Shown: in pieces, positions 1-8,789 of the stretch | Numbering within the stretch: position 1 is the first letter of the stretch | Layout of the letters: every line of letters starts with the position of its first letter | DNA from: Chloroflexota bacterium | Lineage (GTDB): Bacteria > Chloroflexota > Anaerolineae > DUEN01 | Assembly (NCBI GenBank): GCA_013152435.1 | Contig: JAADGJ010000141.1 | Coordinates: 1 to 62,502 of the forward strand | Reading direction: 5' to 3' | DNA length: 62,502 nt | The notes under the pieces: generated by a model | What the model was told of the DNA's origin: nothing | The model's input: only the letters and a program-made list of their open reading frames with translations | The model's database searches: none | Program-made: the position numbers and the translations under genes

Positions 1-108
1 AGAACTCTATTTTCAGCCCCTCACCTGCCCCGTGGGGCCGGAGGCCACCGGCCAAAGCCCCAACCAGGCAGGGAAAAGGCGAGAGAAAGAGCTTTCCTGC
101 GGAGGGGC

Positions 109-129
109 TTCCCCTCCGCGCCTCCCCTT
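109..129. other. GC-rich stem-loop in the leading intergenic region
   Basis: A perfect 9-bp stem (109-117 with 121-129) closes a 3-nt CTT loop. There is no T-run after it, so it may be a weak terminator of a gene to the left or a dispersed palindrome. Apart from this, a short palindrome at 95-106 and the promoter at 243-271, I see nothing supportable in bases 1-288. Confidence 0.4.
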
Positions 130-242
130 TCCGGTGCGACCGCCCGTGGAAGGAAAAAGCGACAGGCGGAGGCCTCGCTCATGCTGTTCAGTTGATGCGA
201 ATAGGGCAGCCAACCGCCATCCCCAGCCTGCACGAAATCCGC

Positions 243-271
243 TTGACGAGGGCTTGAGGGCTCGCTATACT
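243..271 (+). promoter_or_regulatory. Sigma-70-type promoter upstream of the TVP38-like gene
   Basis: TTGACG (243-248) and TATACT (266-271) are separated by exactly 17 bases and lie just upstream of the ATG at 289. A GAGGAGG Shine-Dalgarno follows before the start codon. Spacing and hexamers match the housekeeping promoter pattern seen elsewhere in the window. Confidence 0.65.
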
Positions 272-288
272 CGGCCCGAGGAGGTACG

Positions 289-990
289 ATGCCGATTCGC
301 CGATCCGTGCGTATTCCGTGGCGTCCCCTGCTCATCATCGCACTGGGTCTCATCGCAGCCGTCGCCTTGTGGCGACCGCTTTCACATATGCTGGCGGACA
401 TGGAGAGCGCCAGGGAGTGGCTGGCCGCTCTGGGACCGTGGGGGCCGATCGCCCTGATCGCCGTGAACGCCGCGCAGATCGTGTTCGCCCCGATCCCCGG
501 CTACTTCGTGCAGATGGCCGGCGGTTACCTGTTCGGCGCGGTGCCGGGCGCGCTCTACGGCCTGGCGGGGATGCTGATCGGCGGCGCGCTGGCGATGGTG
601 CTGGCCCGGCGATTGGGACGCCCCTTCGTCGAGCGATGGCTGGGCGCGGAGCGCGTGGCCCGTTGGGAGCACGCCGTCCACGCGGACGCGCTGTGGGTGT
701 GGTTCCTCTTGATGGCAAGCCCGGTCGGCGATGCCCCCTACTACCTGGCTGGCCTGACCCGCATCCCGATCTGGAAGCTCCTGGGCGTGGTGCTCCTCAC
801 TCGCGGGCCCTCCGTCGGGATCGTGGCGGCGGTAGGGGCCGGGGCGATCGCCCTGTCCCCCCGACTGCTGTTGGGGGCGCTCCTGGCGATCCTGTTGGCC
901 GGCCTGCTGCTGTATCGAACGGGACGGCGGATCGCGGCGAGCGTCGAGGAACGGGTGCTGCGCCGGGCGAGGCGAACGAGCGAATCCTGA
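289..990 (+). CDS. TVP38/TMEM64-family (DedA-like, VTT domain) membrane protein
   Basis: This 233-aa polytopic membrane protein starts at an ATG 3-4 bases after a strong GAGGAGG site. The first hydrophobic segment is at about residues 10-27. The VTT-domain signature is visible at about 60-125: an Ile-Pro-Gly segment, a Gly-Gly-Tyr-Leu-Phe-Gly turn, then Gly-rich helices ending in ALARRLGR-like residues. Further hydrophobic segments fill about 130-215, and the tail is short and basic. Family members are integral membrane proteins implicated in lipid scrambling or membrane homeostasis; the substrate cannot be read from the sequence. It has its own promoter, and the gene after it is 42 bp downstream on the same strand. 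Confidence 0.85.
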   Translation: MPIRRSVRIPWRPLLIIALGLIAAVALWRPLSHMLADMESAREWLAALGPWGPIALIAVNAAQIVFAPIPGYFVQMAGGYLFGAVPGALYGLAGMLIGGALAMVLARRLGRPFVERWLGAERVARWEHAVHADALWVWFLLMASPVGDAPYYLAGLTRIPIWKLLGVVLLTRGPSVGIVAAVGAGAIALSPRLLLGALLAILLAGLLLYRTGRRIAASVEERVLRRARRTSES

Positions 991-1032
991 GAGAGACGAT
1001 ATATTATGTCAACCATCAGGGCGTGAGGTACC

Positions 1033-1533
1033 ATGGGTGACGACGAAGCGGCAGGAGAGACCTGTCACCTCTGTGCTGGGCAGGCCGTAACCCGATGTCG
1101 CACGTGCGGTCGGCCGGTCTGTTCCGAGCATCTGGTCCCATATCCCGACGAGTTGGTGGAGGCCTTCGGCCCGGACGGCTGCCAGCGCTGCGTCGATCGG
1201 GCGATCACGGAGATCGAGCGCGGCCGTCAGCGACGGGAGCGAAAACGGGAGCGGGATGTGGCCTATCGCACGTGCGCGGTGTGTCAGCAGGTGTTCGAAC
1301 AGACGCTCCCCGCCTGTTCCGTGTGCGGTCGGCGCGTGTGCCTGGACCACTCCATCCGCTATCGACGGCGATTCCGTTTCGGAAACCGCAGGGATTCCAT
1401 CGCCGGCACATGGTATTGGGAATACGACGTGCGCTGCCTGGAGCACCGCCGCCATCTCTGGCTGGATCGCCTGCGGGGATGGCGGATCGACCCGAGGACG
1501 GAGGAACAGATCGAGGTGACTTCCACGGAGTGA
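1033..1533 (+). CDS. Cys-rich zinc-binding protein with two B-box-like clusters
   Basis: A 166-aa, apparently cytosolic protein. It contains two copies of a CxxC...CxxCGR.VC..H pattern. The first spans roughly residues 10-35, where CHLC is followed by [12 protein letters not shown]. The second spans about 80-115, where CAVC is followed by [12 protein letters not shown]. The spacing and terminal His resemble B-box or TRASH-type zinc sites. A very basic Arg-rich helix separates the clusters. I do not recognise a family or function. It sits downstream of the TVP38-like gene and could be co-transcribed with it. Confidence 0.7.
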   Translation: MGDDEAAGETCHLCAGQAVTRCRTCGRPVCSEHLVPYPDELVEAFGPDGCQRCVDRAITEIERGRQRRERKRERDVAYRTCAVCQQVFEQTLPACSVCGRRVCLDHSIRYRRRFRFGNRRDSIAGTWYWEYDVRCLEHRRHLWLDRLRGWRIDPRTEEQIEVTSTE

Positions 1534-1590
1534 GACATCGGAGCCCCGCTTCACCGCTGCATTCGTATGATGCGCGAGTTGTGTCGGCGT

Positions 1591-1605
1591 CCCGGCTTCG
1601 CCGGG
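1591..1605. other. Short GC hairpin between the Cys-rich gene and pcm
   Basis: CCCGGC-TTC-GCCGGG forms a 6-bp stem with a 3-nt loop, 60 bases after the stop of the Cys-rich gene. It has no T-run, so any role as a terminator is weak. Confidence 0.3.
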
Positions 1606-1625
1606 GGCCGGCCGGGAGGCGAGAG

Positions 1626-2426
1626 ATGGTTCGTCGACAGTGGATTCTGGCTGTATTGATCTGCCTCTGGTGGGCCGCGTGCGCGGCTCCACCCCCTTCA
1701 TCCCCCACCGCCCACGTGCTTCCCACCGCGACGCCCTCATCGGAAGACCCATACGCACGCCTGCGACATGAGATGGTGGAGAAGACCATGCGCGCTCGAG
1801 ACATCACCGACGAGCGCGTTCTGGCGGCCATGGAGAAAGTGCCCCGCCACGAGTTCGTCCTGCCCGAATACCTGGATCAGGCGTACGCGGATCACCCCCT
1901 GCCCATCGGCTTCGGCCAGACGATCTCCCAACCCTACATCGTGGCGTTGATGACGCAGCTTTTGCAGCTACAGCCCACGGATAAGGTGCTGGAGATCGGC
2001 ACGGGGTCCGGATACCAGGCGGCCGTGCTGGCCGAGCTGGTGGACGAGGTGTACACGATCGAGATCATCCCGGAGCTGGCCCAATCGGCAAAGGAGCGGC
2101 TGAAGCGGCTGGGGTACAAGAACGTGCATGTGCGCCAGGGCGATGGTTATTACGGCTGGCCGGAGGAGGCGCCATTCGACGCCATCATCGTCACGGCGGC
2201 GCCGGACCACGTGCCCCCTCCCCTGGTGCAGCAACTGAAGGACGGCGGCCGGCTGGTCATCCCCATCGGGCCGCCGGGTGGATATCAGACGCTGTGGCAG
2301 ATCGTCAAACGCGGCGAGAACCTGGAGGCCAACAACATCGCCGGCGTGCTCTTCGTGCCGATGACGGGCGCCGCGCAGAAGGAAGGGCGTCCCGGCGGGG
2401 TAGATATCCTGGGATCAACCCCGTGA
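1626..2426 (+). CDS. pcm: Protein-L-isoaspartate O-methyltransferase with N-terminal export signal
   Basis: PCMT methylates isoaspartyl residues in damaged proteins using S-adenosylmethionine. The enzyme domain covers about residues 45-250: a substrate segment [17 protein letters not shown], the GQTISQP motif, and SAM motif [16 protein letters not shown]. An open frame extends upstream to about 1095, but it overlaps the Cys-rich gene. I chose the ATG at 1626 because it follows GGCGAGAG and opens a signal-peptide-like N-terminus: Arg-Arg, a hydrophobic core at 6-16, then AAC at 17-19 resembling an imperfect lipobox with Trp at -3. A Pro/Thr/Ser-rich linker joins it to the enzyme. The 266-aa product is therefore probably membrane-anchored outside the cytoplasm. 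Its last 12 bases overlap the convergent gene. Confidence 0.88.
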   Translation: MVRRQWILAVLICLWWAACAAPPPSSPTAHVLPTATPSSEDPYARLRHEMVEKTMRARDITDERVLAAMEKVPRHEFVLPEYLDQAYADHPLPIGFGQTISQPYIVALMTQLLQLQPTDKVLEIGTGSGYQAAVLAELVDEVYTIEIIPELAQSAKERLKRLGYKNVHVRQGDGYYGWPEEAPFDAIIVTAAPDHVPPPLVQQLKDGGRLVIPIGPPGGYQTLWQIVKRGENLEANNIAGVLFVPMTGAAQKEGRPGGVDILGSTP

Positions 2427-4799
2427 CCACCGCTCCATACGAACCATAGCCGCCAGGGCCAACACGTAGCTGGCCGCACCCACATACAGCACGGCACTGA
2501 ATCCCAGATCCAGGGCCAGCAACGCCGCCAACACGGCGCTGATGACGGAAAGACACCCGTTGACCGCCCAGGCCCACGGGGTAATGCCGGGCATCGCCGC
2601 CTCCGCCCGGGCCAATCCGGCGGGAAACGGGATGCCCAGCAGCAGCCCGAGAGGCGCCAGCAAACCAGCCGTCACGCCCAGCCGGGCCCACAGCGGCCAT
2701 CCCAGCGCGCCCTCAAAGGTCAGGCGTAACACGGTCGGCCACACCACGATGATCAGGATCAGCCCGGCGAGCGCCGGGATCAGGCGGACGCGAGGGGCCA
2801 GCATGCTCCCTATCCCCGAGAAGAGCAGCAGGCCCGACAACACCGCCGCCAACGCCAAAGTGGGATGCCCCAGGAAGAGGATGAACCGCTGCACCAACGG
2901 GATCTCCACCAGCAGGAACCCCAATCCCAGCCCGCCGAAGTAGAGCAACGCGTGGACTCGCAGGCCGGGAGCCATCTGGCGCTGCCGGACTCGCTTACGC
3001 AGGACGACGGGCAGCACGATCAGGACGACGGATGCCAGCGCGGCCAACGCCAGCAGCGCCACCAGGACGAAGTACCCTGACCCGCCGAACGGCTGCCAGC
3101 GCTGTCCCAGCGTGCGCAGGATGGCCGGCGTCTGCGCCCACTTGAAGAAATGGAAGAAGAAGGGCCGGTCGTCCGTCGGCGGCCACACGGCGAACGCGTA
3201 CTCCCGATAGAAGGCTTCTCGATCGCCCGTCAGGATCCGGGCGAAGGCGCGCTCGTAGTACGGCTCCGGCAAACGATTGATCCGGTTCATCTCCTCGAGG
3301 CGCACCCCCGGCCCCGCTACCAGATCGAAGCTGCGGTCGGCCGCGAAGGCGCGCACCGCCACCACCTCCTCCCCGGTGAGCGGCGACCGGGAGATGAGCA
3401 GCGTGCCCGTCTGCATGCCGCGGAAGGCGAGCAGATGCATGGCCGGATCCTCCACCCCCTCCCGATCCAACGCCTCGACGGCCAGCGCGGCCGCCCGTAC
3501 CCACTCGCTGGGAGGCGTCTGCAGCCAGCGGGTCACTACCAGGATCCCTCGTGGGGTCAGACGGCCCAGATACGCCTGGAAGGCCTCCACCGTCCAATCG
3601 TACGTCTCGGCCAGGCTGTACGCGCCCGACGTGACCGGCCGATATGGCTCGGACAGCGGGAGGACGATGAGATCGAAGCGGGCGGTGGTCCGGTGCAGAT
3701 AGGTGCGGGCCTCCTCGTGCACCACGGTGACGTTCGGCTCGACGTACGGGGAGCGACCGGCCGTGGCGTTCACGGCGCGGGTGATGAGCGGATTCGGCTC
3801 CACGACCACCGCCGACGATGCCCCAGACCGCAGCGCAGTCCACACCTCCAGGCCACCGCGCGGGTGGAGGATCAGCGTCCGGGCGCCCGGGCGCATCCGG
3901 TAGGCGATGGCCGTGGGCAGATCATCGATGAAGGACCAGTCGGTCACCCGGTCGGCGAGGAGGATGGGGGCCAGCCCATCGCCGTCGACCAGGAGCCCGC
4001 GCTGGGGCGGAATGGTGCCCATATAGGCATAGCTCAGCCCCGGCAGCGAGCGGATGGTGCTGCTCTCCACCACATCGACTCGCCCCTGGGCGTTCTCGGC
4101 GTGGAAAACGATGCGAGCGTCGGGATAGTTCAGGACCAGGCTCAGCCCCTTGTACGGCGAGAGGTGGAGCGCCAGCCATGGAGGTTGCCACCACGCCAGC
4201 ACGAGGAGGATCGCCCCAGCCCCCAGGCCCAGCCAGCGCAAGGGCCGCCGCCGCCAGCCGAAGCCCACAACGGAGAGGCTGCCGATCCCAGCGGCCGCGG
4301 CGATGGTACCCGGCCCTCCTAACATGCCCAACAGCAGCGGCGCGGCGATTCCCCCGGCCGCCGACCCCACCAGGTTGGCCGCATAGGCGCGATGGGCACG
4401 CGTCGGCTCGGAGGACAGGGCGAGCGCGATGCCCAGGCCCGCGCAGAAGAAGGGGGCGGCGAGGGCAAGGAAGTACAGCGCCAGATAGAGGGCCTGCCGA
4501 CGCTCCCAGGCGATGGTGTAGGAGTCAAAGGGAAGCCAGTTCGCGATGAGGTATCCGCCCAGGGCGGTGACACCGAAGCCGGCGGCGATCGCGGCCAGAC
4601 GTCGTGCAATGGGAGGATGTCGCCAGCCGGACGCCAGGCTCAGCGCCGTGCCGCTGGCGCCATATCCCAGCAGGGCCACGCTCACCGCCATGAAGGCGAA
4701 GTGATAGAACTGCGTGATCGCGAAGACCCGCGTCAGCACGATCTCCAACAACAGCGCGGCCGCCGCCAGGAGAAACAGCCCCAGATCCGTCGCGGACAA
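2415..4799 (-). CDS. Membrane-embedded spermidine-synthase-like protein
   Basis: A 794-aa protein with three parts. About seven hydrophobic helices fill residues 5-210. A soluble Rossmann/methyltransferase-like region lies at about 225-560. Another set of membrane helices covers 572-790. The soluble region resembles the polyamine aminopropyltransferase fold, including a VVVEPNPLI acidic-loop equivalent. The usual glycine-rich motif I is degenerate, reading [12 protein letters not shown]. Known relatives are annotated as spermidine-synthase-like membrane proteins without proven aminopropyltransferase activity, so the reaction is unknown. The gene converges on pcm with a 12-base overlap and is probably monocistronic. 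Confidence 0.75.
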   Translation of the reverse strand: MSATDLGLFLLAAAALLLEIVLTRVFAITQFYHFAFMAVSVALLGYGASGTALSLASGWRHPPIARRLAAIAAGFGVTALGGYLIANWLPFDSYTIAWERRQALYLALYFLALAAPFFCAGLGIALALSSEPTRAHRAYAANLVGSAAGGIAAPLLLGMLGGPGTIAAAAGIGSLSVVGFGWRRRPLRWLGLGAGAILLVLAWWQPPWLALHLSPYKGLSLVLNYPDARIVFHAENAQGRVDVVESSTIRSLPGLSYAYMGTIPPQRGLLVDGDGLAPILLADRVTDWSFIDDLPTAIAYRMRPGARTLILHPRGGLEVWTALRSGASSAVVVEPNPLITRAVNATAGRSPYVEPNVTVVHEEARTYLHRTTARFDLIVLPLSEPYRPVTSGAYSLAETYDWTVEAFQAYLGRLTPRGILVVTRWLQTPPSEWVRAAALAVEALDREGVEDPAMHLLAFRGMQTGTLLISRSPLTGEEVVAVRAFAADRSFDLVAGPGVRLEEMNRINRLPEPYYERAFARILTGDREAFYREYAFAVWPPTDDRPFFFHFFKWAQTPAILRTLGQRWQPFGGSGYFVLVALLALAALASVVLIVLPVVLRKRVRQRQMAPGLRVHALLYFGGLGLGFLLVEIPLVQRFILFLGHPTLALAAVLSGLLLFSGIGSMLAPRVRLIPALAGLILIIVVWPTVLRLTFEGALGWPLWARLGVTAGLLAPLGLLLGIPFPAGLARAEAAMPGITPWAWAVNGCLSVISAVLAALLALDLGFSAVLYVGAASYVLALAAMVRMERWSRG

Positions 4800-4829
4800 G
4801 GTGGCCCTCCCTCAGGGCGATGCGGGTGA

Positions 4830-4924
4830 AGACGACAGACGACGAACGGCAAGTGCGAAGAGAGCCATGCTCCTACCCGGCCACCGTCTTCCGACCGTCG
4901 TCTTTCGTCTCTCGTCCGTCGTCT
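4830..4924. repeat. Imperfect inverted repeat of GACGA-type motifs
   Basis: The left arm (4830-4849) is built of AGACGAC/GACGAAC units. The right arm (4895-4924) carries the complementary CCGTCGTC/TTCGTCT units, with about 45 bases between them. The right arm runs to the argH stop codon, so it lies in the argH 3' end. It may be a low-complexity intergenic repeat or part of a terminator structure. Confidence 0.4.
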
Positions 4925-6299
4925 ATTCCTCCACCAACTCCCGCGCTTGAGCGATCTGCGCCTCAATGGCGGCGCGCGCGGTGCCCCCCGCGCTGCGGCG
5001 TCGCTCCACCGAGCGCTCGAAGTCCCAGACCTCGGCCACGTCCTCGGCGAACAGCGGGGAGATGGCCCGCAACTCGGCGAGGGGAAGCCGGCTGAGCGGG
5101 ACGCCAAGCTCCTCCGCACGCCGCACAGCCCGGCCAACCACGTGGTGGCTCTCCCGGAAGGGCATCCCCTTCCGTACCAGGTAGTCGGCCAGGTCGGTGG
5201 CCAGCAGATCATCCGACAGGGCGGCGGCCATCCGGTCGGGGTGCAACGTCATCTCCCGCAGCACGGCCGCGGTGAGCGGCAGTGCAACCGCCAGGGTGTC
5301 GGCCGCGTCGAACAGTCGTTCCTTGTCCTCTTGCAGGTCGGAGTTGTACGTCAGCGGCAGGCCCTTCACCACGGTGAGCAGAGCGGTCAGATCGCCAATG
5401 AGGCGTCCCGCCTTCCCTCGCAGCAGCTCCAGCGTGTCCGGGTTCTTCTTCTGCGGCATCAGGCTGGAGCCGGTGCTGTGTGCGTCGGACAGGGTGACGA
5501 AGCCGTACTCGGCCGTGCACCACAGCGTCAGATCGGCGGCCAGCCGGCTGAGGTGAACGCCCAGGATGGCCGCCCAGCCGAGGAACTCCAGAATGAAGTC
5601 GCGATCGGACACCGTGTCCATGGCGTTCGGCGTAATGCCGGGGAATCCCAGATCCTCGGCCAAAGCCTGGCGATCCACGTCGAAGGGATTGCCAGCGAGG
5701 GCGCCCGCGCCCAGCGGACACAGATCGGCCCGCCGCATGAGATCATCCAGCCGCTCCCGATCCCGCTGCCACATCCAGAAGTAGGCCATCATCCACAGGG
5801 CGAAGCGTACCGGTTGAGCGCGTTGGAGGTGCGTGTAGCCGGGCATGAGCACATCCAGCCCCGCCTCCGCCCGCTCGATGGCTGCCTTCTGCAGGTCGAG
5901 CAGCGCCGAGCGAAGCTGCCTGCTGGTGTCTCGCAGCCAGAGCCGCACATCGGTGACCACCTGATCGTTGCGCGAGCGTCCGGTGTGCAGCTTGCCCGCG
6001 ATCTCCTTGCCGATGATCTCGCCCAACCGTCGCTCGTTGGCCGTATGGATGTCCTCGTCTTCCGGCTGGATGGCAAAGGTCCCGGCCGCCCACTCCGCCC
6101 GCACGGCCTCCAGCCCCTCGATCAGCCGATCTCGCTCCTCCTCGGTGATAAGGCCGGCGCGACAGATCGCCCTGGCCCACGCGATCGACCCCGTGATGTC
6201 CGCGTCCCACAACCGCTGATCGAAGCCGATGGAGTGCGTGAACCGGGCGGCCAACGGGTCCGGCCCCTCGCTGAAACGTCCTCCCCAAAGAGCGGTCAT
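4923..6299 (-). CDS. argH: Argininosuccinate lyase
   Basis: It splits argininosuccinate into arginine and fumarate, the last step of arginine synthesis. The 458-aa length is normal. The N-terminus reads MTALWGGRFSEGPDPLAARFTHSI, typical of ArgH. Family signatures include HTGRSRNDQV (about residue 105) and the catalytic flexible loop GSSLMPQKKNPD (about 270). An upstream in-frame ATG at 6332 exists, but 6299 is better: it follows GGAGAGGAGAGGCG directly and matches the conserved family start. A TTGGTG-17-TATAAT promoter lies about 75 bases upstream. No other arg genes are adjacent. Confidence 0.95.
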   Translation of the reverse strand: MTALWGGRFSEGPDPLAARFTHSIGFDQRLWDADITGSIAWARAICRAGLITEEERDRLIEGLEAVRAEWAAGTFAIQPEDEDIHTANERRLGEIIGKEIAGKLHTGRSRNDQVVTDVRLWLRDTSRQLRSALLDLQKAAIERAEAGLDVLMPGYTHLQRAQPVRFALWMMAYFWMWQRDRERLDDLMRRADLCPLGAGALAGNPFDVDRQALAEDLGFPGITPNAMDTVSDRDFILEFLGWAAILGVHLSRLAADLTLWCTAEYGFVTLSDAHSTGSSLMPQKKNPDTLELLRGKAGRLIGDLTALLTVVKGLPLTYNSDLQEDKERLFDAADTLAVALPLTAAVLREMTLHPDRMAAALSDDLLATDLADYLVRKGMPFRESHHVVGRAVRRAEELGVPLSRLPLAELRAISPLFAEDVAEVWDFERSVERRRSAGGTARAAIEAQIAQARELVEE

Positions 6300-6374
6300 C
6301 GCCTCTCCTCTCCACACGACATTCGGAAGCATAATGACAGGACGACCTCAAAGGCGTCCCGCTCGCTCGGGCTG

Positions 6375-6403
6375 ATTATACGGGACGATCCCGATTTCAC
6401 CAA
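6375..6403 (-). promoter_or_regulatory. Promoter of argH
   Basis: Read on the minus strand, TTGGTG (6403-6398) and TATAAT (6380-6375) are 17 bases apart. The argH start at 6299 is about 75 bases downstream. Confidence 0.6.
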
Positions 6404-6417
6404 CCAGGCCCCTGACA

Positions 6418-6508
6418 CGGTAGTGTATCCAAAATGGTGGAAGTCCCTTCTGAGGGACTGCGCCCCTCAAAGCTCCCGCCGCATTTCCACCGAAAAAGAT
6501 ACACTACC
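6418..6508. mobile_element. 91-bp MITE-like palindromic element with 11-bp terminal inverted repeats
   Basis: GGTAGTGTATC (6419-6429) is the exact reverse complement of GATACACTACC (6498-6508). Directly outside are two copies of CTGACA (6412-6417 and 6509-6514), compatible with a 6-bp target-site duplication. Inside are nested complementary blocks, GGTGGAA (6436-6442) with TTCCACC (6485-6491), and a small perfect hairpin at 6442-6459. It encodes nothing. A degraded relative lies at about 48371-48453. It is probably non-autonomous; no transposase is in this window. Confidence 0.65.
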
Positions 6509-6545
6509 CTGACATTAACCAACCAGAAACCCTGGCCCTTGGCCG

Positions 6546-6650
6546 GTAGGGGCGACACATCCTATGACGCCAATCCTATGGCGCGGGTTTCCCACAGCAA
6601 AGACGCTGGCGTTTGTCGCAGCGAGATCTCCAGGGATGCGTCGCCCTTAC
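6546..6650. repeat. Inverted repeat with GTAGGGGCGA arms
   Basis: The left arm GTAGGGGCGACACAT (6546-6560) pairs with ATGCGTCGCCCTTAC (6636-6650) at 13 of 15 positions. The 75 bases between the arms have no convincing gene. It lies in the 443-bp gap between argH and mutM. Bases 6651-6742 of that gap show nothing I can name. Confidence 0.45.
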
Positions 6651-6742
6651 ACAACAGGTACCCTTAGGCCTCTCTTCTTGCCAGGGAAGGGACACAGCTA
6701 TGGTCCCACCTTCTCAAAAGGCCAAACTCCAGGATTCCTACA

Positions 6743-7555
6743 TCACCGCTGACAACGGGGACAGAAGAAGGTGGAACGCTGGGCCAGCCGAATGCGCTGG
6801 ACGGGGGTGCCACACACCGGGCAGGGCTCCTCTGCCCGCCGGAAGACCTGGAGACGCTCCTGGAATCGGCCGCTTTCCGCCGCCGGAGGGCGGTAGTTCT
6901 GGAGGGTACTGCCTCTGGCCCGGATCGCCTCGGCCAGGATCATCCGGATCGCCGCGTGAAGCCGACGGATCTCCCCGTCGGTCAGGCTATCAGCCGGGCG
7001 ACGGGGGTCGATGCGCGCCGCGAACAGAACCTCATCCGCGTAGATGTTCCCCAGGCCAGCGATGCAGTGCTGATCCAGAAGCGCCGCCTTGATAGGCGTA
7101 CGGCGTCCCCGCAGGCAGGCGGCCAGATCTCTGGCTGTAAACGATCGATCGAGCGGCTCCGGCCCCAGCCCGCCCAGCACCGTCTCCGGATCCTGCACCA
7201 GCCACAATCGCCCAAATTTTCGCTGATCTGTGAAATGGAGCGCCCGGCCGTCATCCAGCGATAGGATCACCCGGGTGTGGGGGTCCACAGGGCGGTCAAC
7301 CGGCTGGACGCGCAGATTGCCCGTCATGCGCAGATGGATCAGAAGCGTCCAGCCATCCGTCAAAGGGAGCACCAGGTACTTGCCACGCCGTGTGACGTTG
7401 AGGACCCGCCGGCCGCGCACGAGCGAGAGGAACTTCTCGGGGGATGGGCAGGCGATGGATCTCGGCCAGTAGACGGCCGCCTCGGTGATCTGGCGCCCGA
7501 TCAAATGGGGGCGCAGTTCGCGAGCGGTGGTCTCGACCTCCGGCAGCTCAGGCAT
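6743..7555 (-). CDS. mutM: Formamidopyrimidine-DNA glycosylase (Fpg)
   Basis: This bifunctional glycosylase/AP lyase removes 8-oxoguanine and formamidopyrimidines from DNA. The start MPELPEVE supplies the catalytic Pro2 and Glu3 after Met removal. The H2TH region is at about 150-190, containing LLDQHCIAGLGNIYADEVLF. The C-terminal zinc finger (about 243-268) has two CPxC pairs separated by about 16 residues. Its 270-aa length is standard. A GGAG lies nine bases upstream of the ATG. The gene follows the anti-sigma gene by 12 bases and may be read with that operon. Confidence 0.95.
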   Translation of the reverse strand: MPELPEVETTARELRPHLIGRQITEAAVYWPRSIACPSPEKFLSLVRGRRVLNVTRRGKYLVLPLTDGWTLLIHLRMTGNLRVQPVDRPVDPHTRVILSLDDGRALHFTDQRKFGRLWLVQDPETVLGGLGPEPLDRSFTARDLAACLRGRRTPIKAALLDQHCIAGLGNIYADEVLFAARIDPRRPADSLTDGEIRRLHAAIRMILAEAIRARGSTLQNYRPPAAESGRFQERLQVFRRAEEPCPVCGTPVQRIRLAQRSTFFCPRCQR

Positions 7556-7567
7556 GCCAGGTTACTC

Positions 7568-8710
7568 CTAGCGTGCGCGCGTCAGCCAGCTGGCCACACC
7601 TAGGATCACCACCGCGGCGACCAGGATCACCTCCAGCGCGCGTATCCAGGCGATGGGCACGCCGAAAAGGCGTTCCTCTCTGCCCTCCACCCAGCTGACC
7701 TCCCCTTCTGGGACGGGGCCTCGTCCCGGTGCACGCTCCGGCGCCTTTACGAGGGGAACAGGGGTGGGCGTCGCCGGCGCAGGGGCGGCCACCTGCGTGG
7801 CCACGATCGTCGGAGGTGCCGGGGTGGGGGTGGCCAAGGCTCCCGCCTGAGCGGTCGCCGTGGCGTCCTCAGGGGCTGCAGGTGCCACCGCGGGCGGCTG
7901 CCCGGCCGCGACGGCGGTCTCCGCCGTCGGCGATTCAGGTGCAGCCGGCTGTGGGGCACCCGGGGGAGCCTTCCTCGCGACGACAGCGGGCTCCTCCTCC
8001 TCGGCAGCCGCCGGCACTTCCAGGGGCGGAGCGACCAACGTGCGCACTTCCGGTGCCGCCTCTCCGCCGGCCCCCTTCGGCACTTGCCCCTCCGCTGGTG
8101 GGGCCTCTGGGGCTTCAACCTTCTCCATGACCAACGGGGCGGGGGGCGGGGCACCCGGCGCCGCCTCCTGCGTAGGCAGGCCCTTCTCCTCTTGAGCGGG
8201 GATGGACTCCGCCTTCAGGGCCGTCTCCATCGTCGCCGCCGGGATCTCAGCCTCTTCCACGGCCACCGCTTGCTTCCGCTCCAGTGGGGCCGGCGCGCGG
8301 CTCCCGACCGCAAGCTGGCCGGAAAGCCAGAAATCCCCCACCAACAGGACGACCAGCAAAGTGGCCGCCAGGGCGGTCGCGCCGCGCAGGTAGAGGGACA
8401 GCGTCAGTCCGCGCCACCGACGCCAGAACGGCTCCCGGCGATCCGGCGCCACATCGGCCTCGCTCAACGTGAAGGCCCGGGGCAAGGACGCTCGTGGCAG
8501 GTTCGACAGCAGGGAGACCGTATGCTGCAGCGTCTGCAAGCGGAAAGCCACGTCCGGGTCACGAGCGACGGCTTCCTCCACCGCCTCTCGCTCCTCAGGC
8601 GTCACCTCGCCATCGATGTAGGCGGACAGCAGCTCATCCGTTACGCGAACACGCGGCCGGCGTCTCCCGCCCGAGTTCCCTGTTCCGGCTTTCATTCCCC
8701 TGTTTGGCAC
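7568..8710 (-). CDS. Anti-sigma factor-like membrane protein
   Basis: A 380-aa protein downstream of an ECF sigma gene. Its N-terminus (about 20-65) has the anti-sigma pattern LLSAYIDGEVTPEEREAVE followed by a helix, as in RsiW/RseA-type sigma-binding domains, although the zinc-binding HxxxCxxC is not visible. A transmembrane helix lies at about 112-130. It is followed by a long Ala/Pro/Glu-rich region (about 135-340) with TPTPAPPT-type linkers, and a second hydrophobic helix at about 356-376. It probably holds the sigma factor at the membrane until signalled; the signal is unknown. The two-helix arrangement with a long Pro-rich stretch between is unusual. Confidence 0.75.
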   Translation of the reverse strand: MPNRGMKAGTGNSGGRRRPRVRVTDELLSAYIDGEVTPEEREAVEEAVARDPDVAFRLQTLQHTVSLLSNLPRASLPRAFTLSEADVAPDRREPFWRRWRGLTLSLYLRGATALAATLLVVLLVGDFWLSGQLAVGSRAPAPLERKQAVAVEEAEIPAATMETALKAESIPAQEEKGLPTQEAAPGAPPPAPLVMEKVEAPEAPPAEGQVPKGAGGEAAPEVRTLVAPPLEVPAAAEEEEPAVVARKAPPGAPQPAAPESPTAETAVAAGQPPAVAPAAPEDATATAQAGALATPTPAPPTIVATQVAAPAPATPTPVPLVKAPERAPGRGPVPEGEVSWVEGREERLFGVPIAWIRALEVILVAAVVILGVASWLTRAR

Positions 8711-8789
8711 CTTACGTCACCCATTCGCTTCGATCTCACGACAAACGCACATCCTGGCAAGCCGTCACACCAGACACCATCCCGCTTGC

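Noticed and set aside
1095-1625. Upstream extension of the pcm reading frame
   Set aside because: It overlaps the Cys-rich gene in another frame, has no ribosome site, and the family similarity begins only after the signal-like segment at 1626.
3150-4322. Long plus-strand open frame opposite the spermidine-synthase-like gene
   Set aside because: It is an antisense shadow in high-G+C DNA: Arg/Pro/Gly-rich composition, no motif and no ribosome site.
4800-4925. CRISPR-like or IS origin for the GACGA inverted repeat
   Set aside because: Only two imperfect arms, no regular spacing, no terminal duplication.
4947-6512. 521-codon plus-strand frame opposite argH
   Set aside because: ArgH on the other strand has all family signatures; this frame is a mirror product of codon bias.
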